A stretch of DNA of 64,000 nt from Symbiodinium natans (Eukaryota; Sar; Dinophyceae; Suessiales; Symbiodiniaceae): NCBI GenBank assembly GCA_905221605.1, contig CAJNDS010002405.1:70001-134000 (forward strand), given 5' to 3'. This document shows, piece by piece, positions 41,794 through 55,900 of this stretch. The position numbers and the translations under genes are program-made. The notes under the pieces were generated by a model, which ran no database searches, was not told the origin of the DNA, and saw nothing but the letters and a program-made list of their open reading frames with translations. Each line of letters begins with the position of its first letter. Positions within the stretch are counted from its first letter, which is position 1.

Positions 41794-44700
41794 GAAACTT
41801 GGGCTTTCTTCGGGCTGGCTCTTGGGACTTTGCCTTTATGGGCTTATGTATCAACTACAGTAAGGAGCCTACAAAGCTCAACTTTTAGGACGGTTCAGAA
41901 GTCAGCCAAGGAAATGCCATCCAGGCCGACGATCTCTGAATATCTCCATCGCCAGCGCAGCTTAGGAACTGGATAGGTAACCTTTAACCTTTTTGGCTAT
42001 ATAGAATCCTACTATATTTAAAAGGTTAACCTTTTGGGCTAGGGTATTCAGCCCCCAAGGCAGTTTTTATCTGGGTTTCGGGTTTTAGTGCTAAGATTGA
42101 TTTAGGCAGGTAGGGTACCCGGCTGTATCTGCACACCATACTCTTAGTTACAGGAACGATGTGAGATTTCAATTTTTGTGGGTGGGGGGCCGGGGGTGTG
42201 TGTGGGGAAGCCGAAGCTTAAGGTTTAGTGCTTCGGGTTTGGGGTTTAGGGTTTCGGGCTTAAGGTTTTTAAGCAGCCTTGGCAGAGAGCGAGGCACTTG
42301 AGAGAGCCCTGGATGAATAAACCCTAAACCCTAAACCCTAAACCCTAAACCCCCCAAACACAGGGTTTGCAGGTGCTGAACATGCGGAGTGAGCAGATCG
42401 GCCATGTTCCGCGGGAGATGGCGGCAGTGTGAGCCTCAGTCGACTTCTGACCTTGTAGTGAAGTAAACCCTAAACCCTATACAAACCCTAAACCCTAAAC
42501 CCTAAACCCTAAACCCTAAACCCCACACACACCCTAAACCAGAAACCGTGAACCCCAAACGCCAGAACCCCAAGTCTGCACTCTTTTGGGCCTTGTGAAC
42601 TCAGCAACTAAGATGTTTTGGTTCTCAAACATTTCCTTGTTCTTCAGCGAGAGGCTTCATCGTCAGGACTGCCATTGGGCTTAGCTGCCAAGTCCGCAGG
42701 CATCAACAAGTTAAAAGCCCTCGCCACTGTAAACCCACAAGTCTTTCCCCATAAACCCTAAACCCTAAACCCTAAACCCTAAACCCTAAACCCTAAACCC
42801 TAAACCCTAAACCCTAAACCCTAATCCCTAAACCCTAAACCCTAAACCCTAACCTAGAAGCCAGGCCCTCGCACCTGTCATGGACCGATTGGCGGCTGCC
42901 CAGCGGGATGAAGGCCTTTTGGGCTTTAGGGTTTAAGGTTTAGGATTTAGGGTTAAGGGTTTTTAACCCGAAACCCTAAACCCTAAACCCTCTTAGGGGT
43001 TAGGGGTTTAGGGGTTGAAGAGCTTAAGAGTTTAAGAGTTCACAAGGGGTTTAGTGCTTACTGATGGTTGAGGGGTTTAAGGGCTTAAAGTTTAAGGGAT
43101 TAGCTGCCACCAGGGTTTGTGTTGCCGTCATGCTTTCAGGGTTGAGTATTGTCTTATTTGTAGTTGGCGAAAACATATTTCGGGCGATAATTCGCTATCA
43201 TAAACTTGGGAGGAGTTCTGGTCTCAGGGCCTGTGGCGCGAGTTTTCAGGTCTTGTGGTCATTTTGAGGCTAAAAACTCAGACTCAAAACGGTTCTCCCG
43301 CTTGTTCCCGCGTGTAGCCTCGCAGCGCGACTCTCAAGGGTTTAGGGTTTATAAACGGGCTTGGCCAGGCCTAAAGCCCAGTTGTGAAAAGGGTTTAGGG
43401 TTCATAGGGTGTAGGGCTTTAGGGTTTGGGGTTCGCGTCCAAGGGCAGTTCGCGGACGACCTAGAGTTGGAAGGTTCCAATTTCCGAGGTCATTGGAATC
43501 CGTACGGCGGCTTCCGACAAGTAGGGTTCCTTTGTTGAACTGTCCTTGTCTCAGAGGGAATCTACTTCCCGATTTCCACAAAACTCGGGTTTAGAGAGTT
43601 TTAGGGGCATAGATGCAATCCTAATCATGCATACTTCTGGAAGCGTCTCACCACAAAATCCACCACTCCTGAGCCCCAAGTATGTCCTAATCATCTCTCC
43701 CAACGTTCCCTAGGGCCTTAACGGGGTTCCCATATGGTAGCTTCAGGGCCCAAGCATATATACTATATAGGTACATGGGCCCTTAGGGGTTGCAAAGCCC
43801 CCACGCCGGACGTGTGGTCTGCAAAGAGGACAGGAACTCCGTGTCGAAGGGCAGATACCGCGTGGCTCCGGCAACGTGCTCCTTTCCCTTGCACGGGCGA
43901 CATTTAGCGATTTCGAGGTTGCTGGCCTTTCTAAGGGCTTACGTACATATTATTCTTAAGGGGCTTGAGGCTGAGTGCTACTGGAAGGATGACGTGGCCA
44001 AGTTCTCTGCAGCACTCGAAGCCCGTAAACCTTGAAACCCCATGATGGCCCCCAAGACCCCGAAATACCCTGCGCCCTGGAAACCTCTAACGAACCTCGC
44101 ACCCGCCTTCTTGCAAGGTTCTCAATTCCAATGAGGCTGCAAGTTTTCGCCCATGATCCGCAGCTCAGCAGACATGATCGTCTAGGGCTTACGGTTGTTA
44201 ATTGGTGTTTCAGTGCACTCAGGGCCAACAGCTGTAGCTTGTTTGCTGTGTGTAATGGCTGTGCTTCACAACATGGTGTCGCGTCGCCTGCAAGGAGCAA
44301 CCTCGTCGGTTGGCCAACAAGCCTAAACTTGTCCGACTTGTCCGACACCCCTTAAAGTTGCGGAATCGAAGTTCTTGTGATGAGGTACATGCCAGCATTT
44401 TTCGGTATAAAAAGGGTGCCGGACGCCCTGGGTCCTACAGGGAGTGCTACACCGAAAAGACCGAAAAGGCTGTCACGTTCTGTATGCTGGTCTGCGACCA
44501 CCGGGCCTCTTCTTAGGATCGAGGCCCCCTTCTTACCTAAGTAGCCGCAACCCTAAACCCAAACCCTATGAAACCCATTAAGCTTGATGAAAAACCCTGT
44601 TACCCCTAAACACCCTATAAGCCCTACCCCCTCTACATCTTATGTGTATGCATATATATATATATATATATACCGCATAGGGCCAACGCAGAAGAATCAA

Positions 44701-47700
44701 GGACCGGACGCTTGGCCCCCCAAATGCGGGACCTTGGTGAGCGCCTGCGCCGCACGTGACTCGACACTGCAGGGAGGGTTTCTAACGTACGATTTTGAGT
44801 CTAGGGCTTTTAAGGTTTCGGGTAGACTTCCAGCGGGTTCGAGCGGGACCCTGATGCTTGCTTTCGGCCTAATTAGAGGCTCCCAATTTTCCTTCTTCGG
44901 GTTTCTAGGACTTTTTTGCATGTACCGTGAGAAGTCTGGAAGTGCGCAGCAAGCGTTGCAGAAGCCTGCGCAGGCTCCAGGAAAGGGTCTTGAGGCCTTC
45001 TACCGCGTTTTGCGCGACGCTGCCTAACAGCCCTGAACCTTCAAAGAGAGTCCATTTCCATTGCGCAACTTAACCCCCTCCTAACAGTCCTACCATCTCA
45101 CACTTCATTACTTCAAGTACCTTTAGCTTCCACAGCACTCAACAGCCAATTCGAACCAAGCAGCCTCGGGTCACTGTAGTCAACTTTGGAAAACCAGATT
45201 GCTTCCCTCTAGACCCTAAATCCTAAACCCAAAATCCGAAACCCTAAGCCCTAAGCCCTAAACCCTACCAAAGCCCTACACCCCAAACCGCAGTCGCTGT
45301 TCTGCAGAGTAAGATGGCCCCTTGTAGGGCCAGCTAGGCGGGTGGCAAGAACAATCCGCGACTGCTTGGGTTTAGGGATTAGGGATTAGGGTTTAGGGTT
45401 TAGGGTTTAGGGTTTAGGATTTAGGGTTTAGGGTTTAGGGTTTAGGGTTCAGGGTTTAGGGTTTAGGGTTTAGGGCTTAGGGCTTGGGGCTTTCTGCTCT
45501 TCTTCGCACCCTATCGAACCCGCAACCGGCACTGAAGGCTTCAGTTAGGCTGCAGATTCAGAGTTTCGGCTTCAGGGCTCATGCAGCAACAATCCAACCA
45601 TGCGAATCGCGTATCATGGCCCTTCGAGTTTAGCGGTTTACGGTTAAGGTTGTTCCCCCCTCATACTAGCAATCCTGAATCGCGACTATAGTACCCCCTA
45701 CGGTATTCCCCATCAAGGACTGTTAGTATAAGGAAGAACATCCCAAGGTTCAGGTCAACCTTTTAGGGGGTTTAGGGTTTAGGGTTTAGGGTTTAGGGTT
45801 TAGGGTTTAGGGTTTAGGGTTTAGGGTTTAGGGTTTAGGGGCTTGAGAAGCGTTGGAGGTACTGCGCCGCTGCGCGCGGGGCCGTCGAGGTGGAGACTTG
45901 TTGGGGAGGGGCAGGGGGACGTCTTGGAGTCCTCTCAATGGTTTGGGCCACCAGGGTGCCTAAGCCCTAGGCCTCAAGCAACTCTGGAGCGCCGGTCGGA
46001 GTTTGGGGTTTAGGGGTTTAGGGGTTTAGGGGTTTAGGGGTTTAGGGGTTTAGGGGTTTAGGGGTTTAGGGGTTTAGGGGTTTAGGGGTTTAGGGGTTCA
46101 GGGTTCAGGGTTCAGGGTTCAGGGTTTAGGGTTTAGGGTATGCAGTAAAGTTCCCTCCTGCGATGCAATTCTGTACAGCAAGGGTGCTTGTATGCGGCCC
46201 AGCTTGGCTTTCTTGGATGTAAGTCGATGGGTCATCGTGCCAGCTGACGTGCAGAGTCTGGGTTCAACAAAGAAAAGGTTCGGGGTCTTGCATGATTGCT
46301 CTCAGCCCAAGCCAAGTTCATCTTTCGGCGTGGCCATTGGGTATCGGCCGTAAGGGTAGGGCGACTTTGCTGGAACCCCAAATTCTAAACCCAATGCCAG
46401 CCTAGAAGCAGCCCTAGACAAGCCTTGCCCACACGGGCCTTCTGCACACGCCGACTTCATAGACGCACATGTGTGGGTGCACCGAAGTTATTCGTAAACC
46501 CTCAAGCAAAAATCAGCTGCAAATTTCTAGTTCTCATCAACTACTGGAGCATTCTCCGTCATCATTGGCAACCCTGGGCGCACCCTAAGCCCTAAACAAA
46601 CCCGAAAGCCCTAAACCCTAAACCCTATGCAGCAGAAACCCTAAACCCTAAACCCTAAACCCTAGCCCTAAACCCTGAACCCCAAAACCGGGCGCTTGAG
46701 GTCGTAAGCTCTCCCCGGGATGATGGCACGCCAGCTCCTGGGATGGAAAGACTAGGGTTTAGGGCTAGGGTTTAGGGTTTAGGTTTTAGGGATTTAGGGT
46801 TTTAGGGTTTTAGGGTTTTAGGGTTTTAGGGATTTAGGGATTTAGGGTTTTAGGGTTTGGGGGTTTGAGGGTTGGAAGGTTTAAGGGTTTTAGGGACTTA
46901 GGGTTGCCGCCGACCGTACCCGGCTAGCAGATCAGAGGCCTTGATGTAAGAGTAATGTAGGGTTCAGGGTTTAGGGGTTTTGGGGATTTAGGGTTTTAGG
47001 GTTTGCTGTGCTTCTGGTTTCTTTCACTTTTTTTCTTTTATTGGGATAGGTGGTCAGCTTTTCTGTAGACAGCTTTCTATCTTACGGTCGTATCTTGACA
47101 TTACATGAGTATCTTCTTCTTCTCCGGTGTAAACCCTAAACCCTAAACCCTAAACCCTAAACCCTAAACCCTAAACCCTAAACCCTAAACCCTAAACCCT
47201 AAACCCTAAACCCTAAACCCTAAACCCAAGGGAACAAAACGACAAGAAGGCCTATGCACACCGAGGTGGCAGACATGACCCCAGAGATGTGGCGCAGCAT
47301 CCAAGGCGGCAAGGCCCTGAAGGTGCCAATCCCTACCGGCCCAAGTGGCTGGGCTGAGAGGGTTTGGGGTTTAGGGTTTAGGGTTTAGGGTTTAGGGTTC
47401 AGGGGTTTAGGGTTTAGGGTTCAGGGTTTAGGGTTTAGGGGTTTAGGGTTTAGGGTTTAGGGTTTAGGGTTTAGGTTTAGGGTTGTCCGCAGTCCAGCTG
47501 CAAAAGGTTCTAGGGGTTAGGGGTTTAGGGTCTAGGGTGGGGGCTTAGGGGTTTGGAGGTTTGGGGGTTAGGGGTTAGGGGTTAGGGTGTCGGGGGTTTG
47601 GGGTTTATGGGGATTACAATAATCATGGGGGGGGCGGGGGGGGGGGGGGGGTACTATAATCCCGATTAAGGACTGTTAGTATAAGGGGGAACATCCCAAG

Positions 47701-49962
47701 GCATGGGTGACATCATCGAGCGGGAGCTAGAAGGCATCTTCCGCGATCCACGAGGCGGACTGTCTGGTTGTAGCACAGGCCAGGGGGTTCCAGGTTTCAT
47801 TGTTTAGGGTTTAGGGTCTCTGCAGCATCTCCCCTGGTTTTTAGCAGGGAATGAGGGATTAGGGTTTAGGGTTTAGGGCTTTAAGGGATTTTGTGAATGA
47901 GGTTCCCTACTGAGAACCAGCCAGTCTGTGTTGGTTGGTCTAGAAACGGCCTGTAGGAAACACGTCGCCCAAACCTGAAACAAAGCTCTGTCGAAACGAA
48001 ACTCCGAGAGTTTCCGGGACCCGAAAGCACCCGATGCCCTAAACCCTGCACAAAGGTTCATGGGCTTAGGTGTGTGTGTGTGTTGTACGCTTCTAGAGAA
48101 CCACTAGTTCAGAGATGTAGATCCACTTGTCCCACTCATGGCGCATGTAGTTATATAACCATGGGCTTCATAAGCGGGAGAAGTCTCAGACTCCAACGTC
48201 CTAAGCGCAAGGATCGACGACCCGGTCGTTCGTGGGGTACTCTGTTGCAAGAGGGTTCTGAGCGTCCTGAGCCCTACCCCTATAGCCCCCTTGGGAATTG
48301 TTTTTTTTGTTCATATAAAACCCAAGAGTATATTAAAAATATCATTTTTATGAAGGTTCTAAGGGGAGTATAGACCCCCCTAGCCCCACCCGGCCACCCG
48401 AATCAGCGCTGAAACGTCACCCCCGCCTAAGGCTGAACCCCCCTCGACATTCAGGCTACGAAGCAGCGCCAGAAGCCGGACAGCCCACAGACCTGATAAC
48501 TGGCCTCTACCCGCACCAGCTGTGCCTCGGCTTACAACACTCTACACTTGTCAACCCTACAGTGAACTCCAGAAAATTGGAACATCCTTATCCCCATACC
48601 CTTAAAGGGCTACGAACGGGAATCCCAGCACTAATCATCCTCAAACCATGTTCCAACTTTCTGGAGTTTACTGTAAGGTCAAAATGGCGAAAGCCAAGCC
48701 CGAAAGCCTGAACCCTTCTCGACCTTCTCAGTAGGAATTGGGCAACTGGGAACTGGGAACTGGGGTTTGGGGCCTTCATCCGCCGTGGTCGCGCTTTGCT
48801 AGGGTCGATAGACCCTAAAACCCTAAACCCTAAACCCTAAACCCTAAACCCTAAACCCTAAACCCTAAAACCCTAAACCCTAAACCCTAAAACCAGAAGC
48901 AGCTCAAGCCGAAGTGCAAACGACGGAGAGAGCCAAGGAAGGCACTCCACTGGATGCTTCAGCCACCTGGTCGCACGAAACCCTAAACCCTAACCCTAAA
49001 CCCTAAACCCTAAACCCTAAACCCTAAACCCTAAACCCTAAACCCTAAACCCTAAACCCGAATTGTTGGGACCTGGGTTTTGGGGCAAAGTGATTGGGGA
49101 CGTGAGCCTCTAAAATCTCCTCAGAATGTGGGCTTCCTTGATATTGAAACCTACGTATAGCCTATGCCCTAAAGCCTACAGATCGTGGAGTAAACCCTAA
49201 ACCCTAAACCCTAAACCCTAAACCCTAAACCCTAAACCCTAAACCCTAAACCCTAAACCCTAAACCCACACTTTGGGATCATCATCTCATGGGTTCCGTG
49301 GACACACTGCCAGGCAGGAGCGCTCTTTGACCGTTGAGGAGAAGCTGGCCGAGGAGCGTTTAGGGTTTGGGGTTTAGGGTTTAGGGTTCAGGGTTCAGGG
49401 TTCAGGGTTCAGGGTCTAGGGTTTAGGGATTAGTCAAAAGGGTTTTGGGATTGGTGTGGCGTTTGGGGATTGCTGGCGGCTGAGGAATGAGGGGCCACTT
49501 GAAGGAAACCGTGGGAGGTATTTTGGTCATGACTTGTGTATTCATGCCAGAATTCGTGCTTCAAGCCTTTCGTGCCCCCATCATGCCACAAGGCTTTTTC
49601 GTATCTTCTGAGATCCCTGGCCCCAAACCCCGAACCCGAGGCCTAAACTCCTTTCTCCTGCAGTTTCCCCAAGCTCCCCAAGCTTCTTAAATTTCGGGCT
49701 CTCGCGGTATATTTCAATGCCCTAGAGACCCCCCACCCCGAGCAGCCTCCCCAACCCCAAGTAGCCTCCCTGCCTTTGAAGGGAGGGAAAAAGGTACCCA
49801 ACAGTTAACGTGATTTTCTCTCAACACAGGTATATGGGTCTCAGCAAGCCACGCACCACAAACCCTAAAACCCTCACACCCGTCTTTGTGGTTGAGCATA
49901 GGGCTTAGGGTTTAGGGTTTAGGGTTTCTAGTGTGTCTGTAGATTTGGCAAAACTCCTCTCT

Positions 49963-49999
<37 letters not shown>

Positions 50000-52900
50000 C
50001 TCAAATTGACTGCGCGCCCTGCACACTAACCCCTCCTAAGCCGCGAGCCCAAAGCCTAGTTCGCTTGGGAAGGCGGCTGCTGCCATCGCTTCAGCGCCCG
50101 CCACCGCCTCCTCGGCTAGCAAGAGCCGCGCCAAGGCGGAGCTCTCGGTTTCTTTAGGGTTTAATAGGGTTTCTGATAGGGTTTCTTTAGGGTTTAGGGC
50201 TTATAGCGTTTATAATAGGGTTATTGGGTTTTTGGGGTTTATAGGGTTTAGGGTTTAGGGTAAATTTAGGGGTTACATACGGCTCTAGGTTTTAGAAGGG
50301 GGTTTCGGGGTTTAATGTGCTTGACAAGGGGCTTTGGAAGGGGTTTTCGGGGGGGGGGGGGGGGGTGGGGCCTAAACCCTAAACCCTAAACCCTAAACCC
50401 TAAACCCAAACCCGGTTTAGGGTTTAGGGTTTAGGGTTTAGGGTTTGGGAGTTTCGAGACTTTACAAGGCACGACTTGGGCTAAGGGAGAAGTTCCCGAC
50501 ACCCCTTAAGCAAGCTACTTGGAGGTTCATGGTACTTCGTGACCCAATTGTAACTGTGCTTACATTAGGCTACGTAAGGTGCTTAAAAGTGGGTTATAAG
50601 TACCCTAAACCATAAACCCTAAACCCTAAACCCCAAACCCCAAACCCTCCAAGTAGTCGAGAAGCCATTTTCAGGCGCCGAAAGCCACGGCGCCGGCTGC
50701 ACCCCAGGTGTTCTTCTGGACGAAGGAAGTGCTGGGGCGTAGGGTTTAGGGTTTAGGGTGTAGGGTTTAGGGTTTAGGGTTTAGGGTTTAGGGTTTAGGT
50801 TTAGGGTTTAGGGTTTCGGGTTTAGGGTTTAGGGTTTAGGGCAGCCGAGTTTAAGCAGTTTCGAGAAGTGCGGGCTTTGTGGTAGGGGGTGCCAACCCCA
50901 GAGTGGCATGTAGGGTTTTTGAGCCGTAAGGTTTTTCGGCTTGTTGGAGCCTCTGGCTCAGGGTATCTGATCATGAACATGCCTCGTCAAATTTCGTGCC
51001 ATGGGCATTCTTCGACTATCCCTCGACCGATGTTCGGCATGGATCTTGGACCATCTCATTTAGTGACATGACATGATACTGATGCTGGTATCCAAGTCCC
51101 AGCAGCCTGTGCCCATAAGTCTTCAAATCTCTTGATCCTCGCGCCTTTCTCTCCTCCTAAACCCTAAACTTTAAGTTCTAAGCCCTAAGCCCTTTGCAGG
51201 AGGTGCTGCCCTCGGGGACCGCCCCTCGCTGGCAAGAGGGTTGGCGTTGAATTTGCGAGAGCTTTGTTGGTTTTGGGGTGGAAACCCTAAACCCTAAGCC
51301 CTAAGCCCTAAACCCTAAACCCTAAACCCTAAACCCTAAACCCTAAACCCTCAACCCTCAACCTAACCCTAAACCCAATAATTATAAGGGTTTAGAAGGT
51401 AGGGGTTTAGGGCTTAGGGTTTTTCAAGGCTCAGGGTTTAGGGCTTCTAGGGTCCGCCAAGAGGTCTACAAGAACCTCGCGACGAACTCGGCGTTCAAAC
51501 AGCCGCCACGGCTGCCCCGTGGCGGAATCCTCGCCGACGACATGGGATTGGGGAAGCGCCCCGGACGTGGCCTGAAGCCCAAAAAGAAGCTCCGAGAGGT
51601 TTGTTGGGGTCTTTGGCCCGAAGGCTCCGAGGACTCTGATTTTAGGGTTTTTTTGGGCCCAAAGGCCTTCTTGTGTAAGGTTGTTGGGGCTATCTTGAGC
51701 CTAAGGGTAGCACTTGAAGACTAACACCCAAACCTTAAAAATTCCAACCCGAAGCCCCGAACAGCTCCAAGCCCTGATCTTAGGGTTTAGGGTTTAGGGT
51801 TTAGGGTTTAGGGTTTAGGGTTTAGGGTTTAGGGTTTAGGGTTTAGGGTACCTCATTTGCTTGGCACACATACGTCTCAAAGGGTGCATGGGCTTTAAAC
51901 ACCCCACCCGCAAGCCCCTAACCCCAAAAGTCCCTTGAAGCCAGGGGAAATCAGAGCACAGGCCTAGGGGGGGCCGGAACACAAGCTTTAGGACTCGGGT
52001 TCTGGGTGGGTTTAGGGTTTTGGGCTTGGGGTTTAGGGTTTAGGGGTTGTGTGGTGTGTTTGTTCGATGGAAGCACCTGTCTGCGTCGTGGCGCATGTCT
52101 ACCAGTAGCAGTCACCGGGGACAGTTTCAACAATAGGTTTCGGGCAACAATAGGTTTCGGGCTTAGGAGAAGTGAGGTTGAGAAGCCTTATGCCCGAAAC
52201 TTACCTTAAACCTGAAACACGTGTTCGAAAAGGGTGGGAGAAGGGTCACTGTGGGACAAGGGGTGGGAGAAGGGTAGGTTTGGGTATGCAGTTCTTAAGT
52301 TTGCGCAAACTAACGCATTCGAGCAGGAGGTGCACTGTTAGAGTGCCAGCAGCCATGAGTTTGTCGTTCGGATGCTGCTCTTTTCAGGATTGTTGCAGAA
52401 AGCACAGCTTACCAAGTGGTATGAAGGTTAGGCTTGTGTTGATCATGTATCATGAATTTAGCTATTGTTTATCCAAAACCACCGCATGAAAACATGATAA
52501 ACATTAGTAGTACAACATAACCTGGTAGTCACGTAAGAGAGTCCGCAGCGCGCTGAACCTTGCGACATTCATGCGTTTGAAAACCTGAACCTTCAGACTG
52601 TTACTGTGCCTTCATCTTGCCCTTTTTGGGGTACTATATTCCCCAGATAGTCCCTGCATAATCCCAAAGGCTAAGCGGCTAACCTTTAGTTCCGCGAGGA
52701 TACTGGACAACTAAGTCAGGAGCCAAGCCGAGACACATTTCCCCCCCAAACTCAAGTGAAGATGCACAGCAGCATGCAAATGGTGTGTGTGTGTGTGAGT
52801 GTGTTTGCGTATACAGAGACATGTCAAGATTCTAGATGCGTTCCCTCTGTTACATCTGCTCAAGTTTCGTATAGCGCATGCGAGTGCAGCGTGCCGCATG

Positions 52901-55900
52901 TGCAGACGTACTTCAAAACGCTCGTCTCTGGCGAAATCTGAAACTCATAGACCTCAACGAGCCCTTATACCCTAAGCCCTGAGCCCCAAGAAGCAAACCC
53001 TAAACACCTAAACCCTAAACCCTAAACCCTAAACCCTAAACCCTAAACCCTAAACACCATTGGCCCTATTGCCCAGGACCATCACGACAATTGCCCTGAT
53101 CCTTGCCAGCCCTCGCCGTGAGCCAAAAGCCTTGCCTGGGCGGTCCCCAGGTCGGGTGGGTTTAGGGTTTAGGGTTTAGGGTTGAGGGTTGAGGGTTGAG
53201 GGTTTAGGCCTTAGAGGTTGACCTTGGCAGTATTGTTTGTTTCGGTTAGGTGGTCGTTGTCATAAGAAATCATAGCTCCGAGGTTCAAAAGGGTCGAGAG
53301 AGCAGAGCAGTGCAGATGAGGGAGCGCAACAACTACCTCTATAGGTTCTTAGAAGCAATCCCTAACCCCCAAGCAAGCAAATCGCTGTTGTTCCAGGACT
53401 CTCCGAGGTGCCTGGCAGTGGACTGCAAATTTCTAGCAATCCCTGTAACCGAACCACCTTGCCGATCAAGCGCGAGTTTCGGCTCGGTTTCTACAAACCA
53501 TAAAAAACCGACTCTACTAGCACATGCATCAACAATCCTGCTGAGTGATCCGTCCAGCTGCGCGGGAGCGAGAAAACCTAAACCCTAAACCCTAAACCCT
53601 GGGCGGGGCGACTGCGAAACTTGACAAAGGCCCAGCGTTCAACGCATTGGCCGACCCTCAAACCCAAACACCCAACCATAAATCCTAAACTCTAACCCCA
53701 AACCCTAAACCCCTCAACCTTTCAAGAACACTAGAAGGGTTAGGGGATCCATATGGGGGGTTTCGAACATAGTGGAGCCCCAACATAGGTTCCCAATTAG
53801 TAGCTCTATGTCCTAAACCCGAAACCCTAAACCCGTTACCTCCCTGTAGGCAAGAATCTCATTGTGTGCCCCCTGTCCGTGCTCTACAATTGGTCGGAGC
53901 AACTTAAGCTGCATGCTCCCAGTCTTCGGGTGAGGACTGCCCGGATGGAATTCAGGGTTTTAGGGTTCTTAGGTTTTAGGGCTTTATCGCGTTTAGGGCT
54001 TCAGTGTTTAGGGTTTGTGGTGGTGTGTTCTCCGACGCCAACCCGGCTGGGAGCTGTATGGGTGGGTGTGTGTGGGTGTGTTCAAAATCATGTCGTTCGT
54101 GTTGGTGACCTTTGGTAATTCGGGGCATGACCTAGATGTGGAACAACACCCCCGGCCACCCCCAACCCCCCCCATTTATGATTTCATGAGTATTGTGGCT
54201 CCAGTCCTACCCTGGTATCTCAGGCGTGGGTAGGACGCAGCAAATCCCGTGAGAGGACCTATCATGGTCCAGACCGCGACCGCCATTCGAAGACGTTTGG
54301 CCAGCACGATGTTACTCTGACTCTTGGCTGCAGGTGTTCTGCAATTGTGCGCGTAGCTCTGGTAGTGCTTTGGTCTCCTGTCAGGAGGTTTCTTGCGCTT
54401 AGTACTTTTCGTGTGGCTAAACATTTCTCTCACCTTTTGCAGCATCTGTAGTCGGCAGGAGGGCCTTGAACGTGCCACCTCTGTTGCAGTGATTGTTGCA
54501 GATTGTTACGCCCTTCGGCTTTCTTGGGTTCGCTGGTTTGGGCTCGGGTATACCTAGAGAGCAACCTCTCCGCCCTTAAAAAGAGTGGGAAAGTAGCTGC
54601 GCTGTTGACTATCTGTCTTTTTCTGAAAACATTCCCCCACTTCAGGACTACCTACGACATCTTGCGAGCGGAAACCAAGGACAAGAGCCAGGCCCCTCAC
54701 CTGTCTCTGCTTGGGCTTTTTGTAGCCCTAAACCCTAAACCCTAAACCCTAAACCCTAAACCCTAAACCCTAAACCCTAAACCCTAAACCCTGTAGTGGC
54801 TTAGGATCTTCAGGTTCAAATTCTTCCAACTTTTAAGGTTCAAAGTCTGTGCAGCCGGAACTCTGATAATGAGCCCCAAGGCCCCAAACCTCAGCAACCT
54901 AATGCCCTAAACCCTAAACCCTAAACCCTAAACCCTAAAGTGCATGGCCAGCAGCCGGTGAGCTCCAAATCACATGAATCATCTGCATTTTTTGCAGTTG
55001 AAATACACTTTTTTCACGATGACAGTTTTTCACGCTGCTTTGCTTCCTGGCGTGTCAGTGTACCCTTTAGTGTGTTTTACCATATTGTAAAATGATATTA
55101 ATTTTAAAAGATATTTAAGATTCTTCTAAACTAGACCAGGTCCAGACTGAAAGAAGCCGTCGAAGGGAGTCACGACCGGCACCCAAACAAACACACGCAA
55201 ACAGCCAATATTACAAATTCACAAACAGCATAGCAAAACAAAACACACACACAAAGCACACAAAAGGCAGAGTCCTGCCCCGAAAGGAATGCACCGTCCC
55301 CATCAGCTGCAATGAAGCGGCCCAAGCCCCGAAGCGCCCTAAGCCCTGTGTGCGCAGCCTAGGGTGCATCCAATCATCGGGGCCGAATCCCCTCAAGACA
55401 GCGGACGGCAAAATTTCAAACATCCCCACGACACCATCCCGTTGCCCCTCAAACCTTCAACCCTAAACCCTAACCCCTAAGTCCTAAACCTGAAACAGTA
55501 GACCCGACTTGGGGCATACCTAGAACTGCGCGCAGGGACTGGGCTCTGTTGCGTGGCAACGTGCCGTTCTGGATGAGGCTCATGTGCACAGGCCGCAAAT
55601 GGAAGTATAAAAGTGCCTGAGCCCTCAACCCATGAGGCTCAACCCTCGCCCAAAACCCTAAACCCTGCCGTGTGGCTGGTCTGCTTGGCGGGCGGCACAA
55701 GAAACCCAAACCCTAAATCATGATGCAAAAGGATGGCTCGGGTTAAGGGGTTGCAGCTGCAGCGTTTGCAAAGTCTTGCAGATGATTTATTTGTCCAAAT
55801 CTTGGCATGAGTATAGGAGTGCGAATGTGAAAAACCTGAAACCCTTGTGCTTTCGAGGAGGTCAGAATGCAATCTTTCAGAAGTTCTCAAAGAGTTGAGC

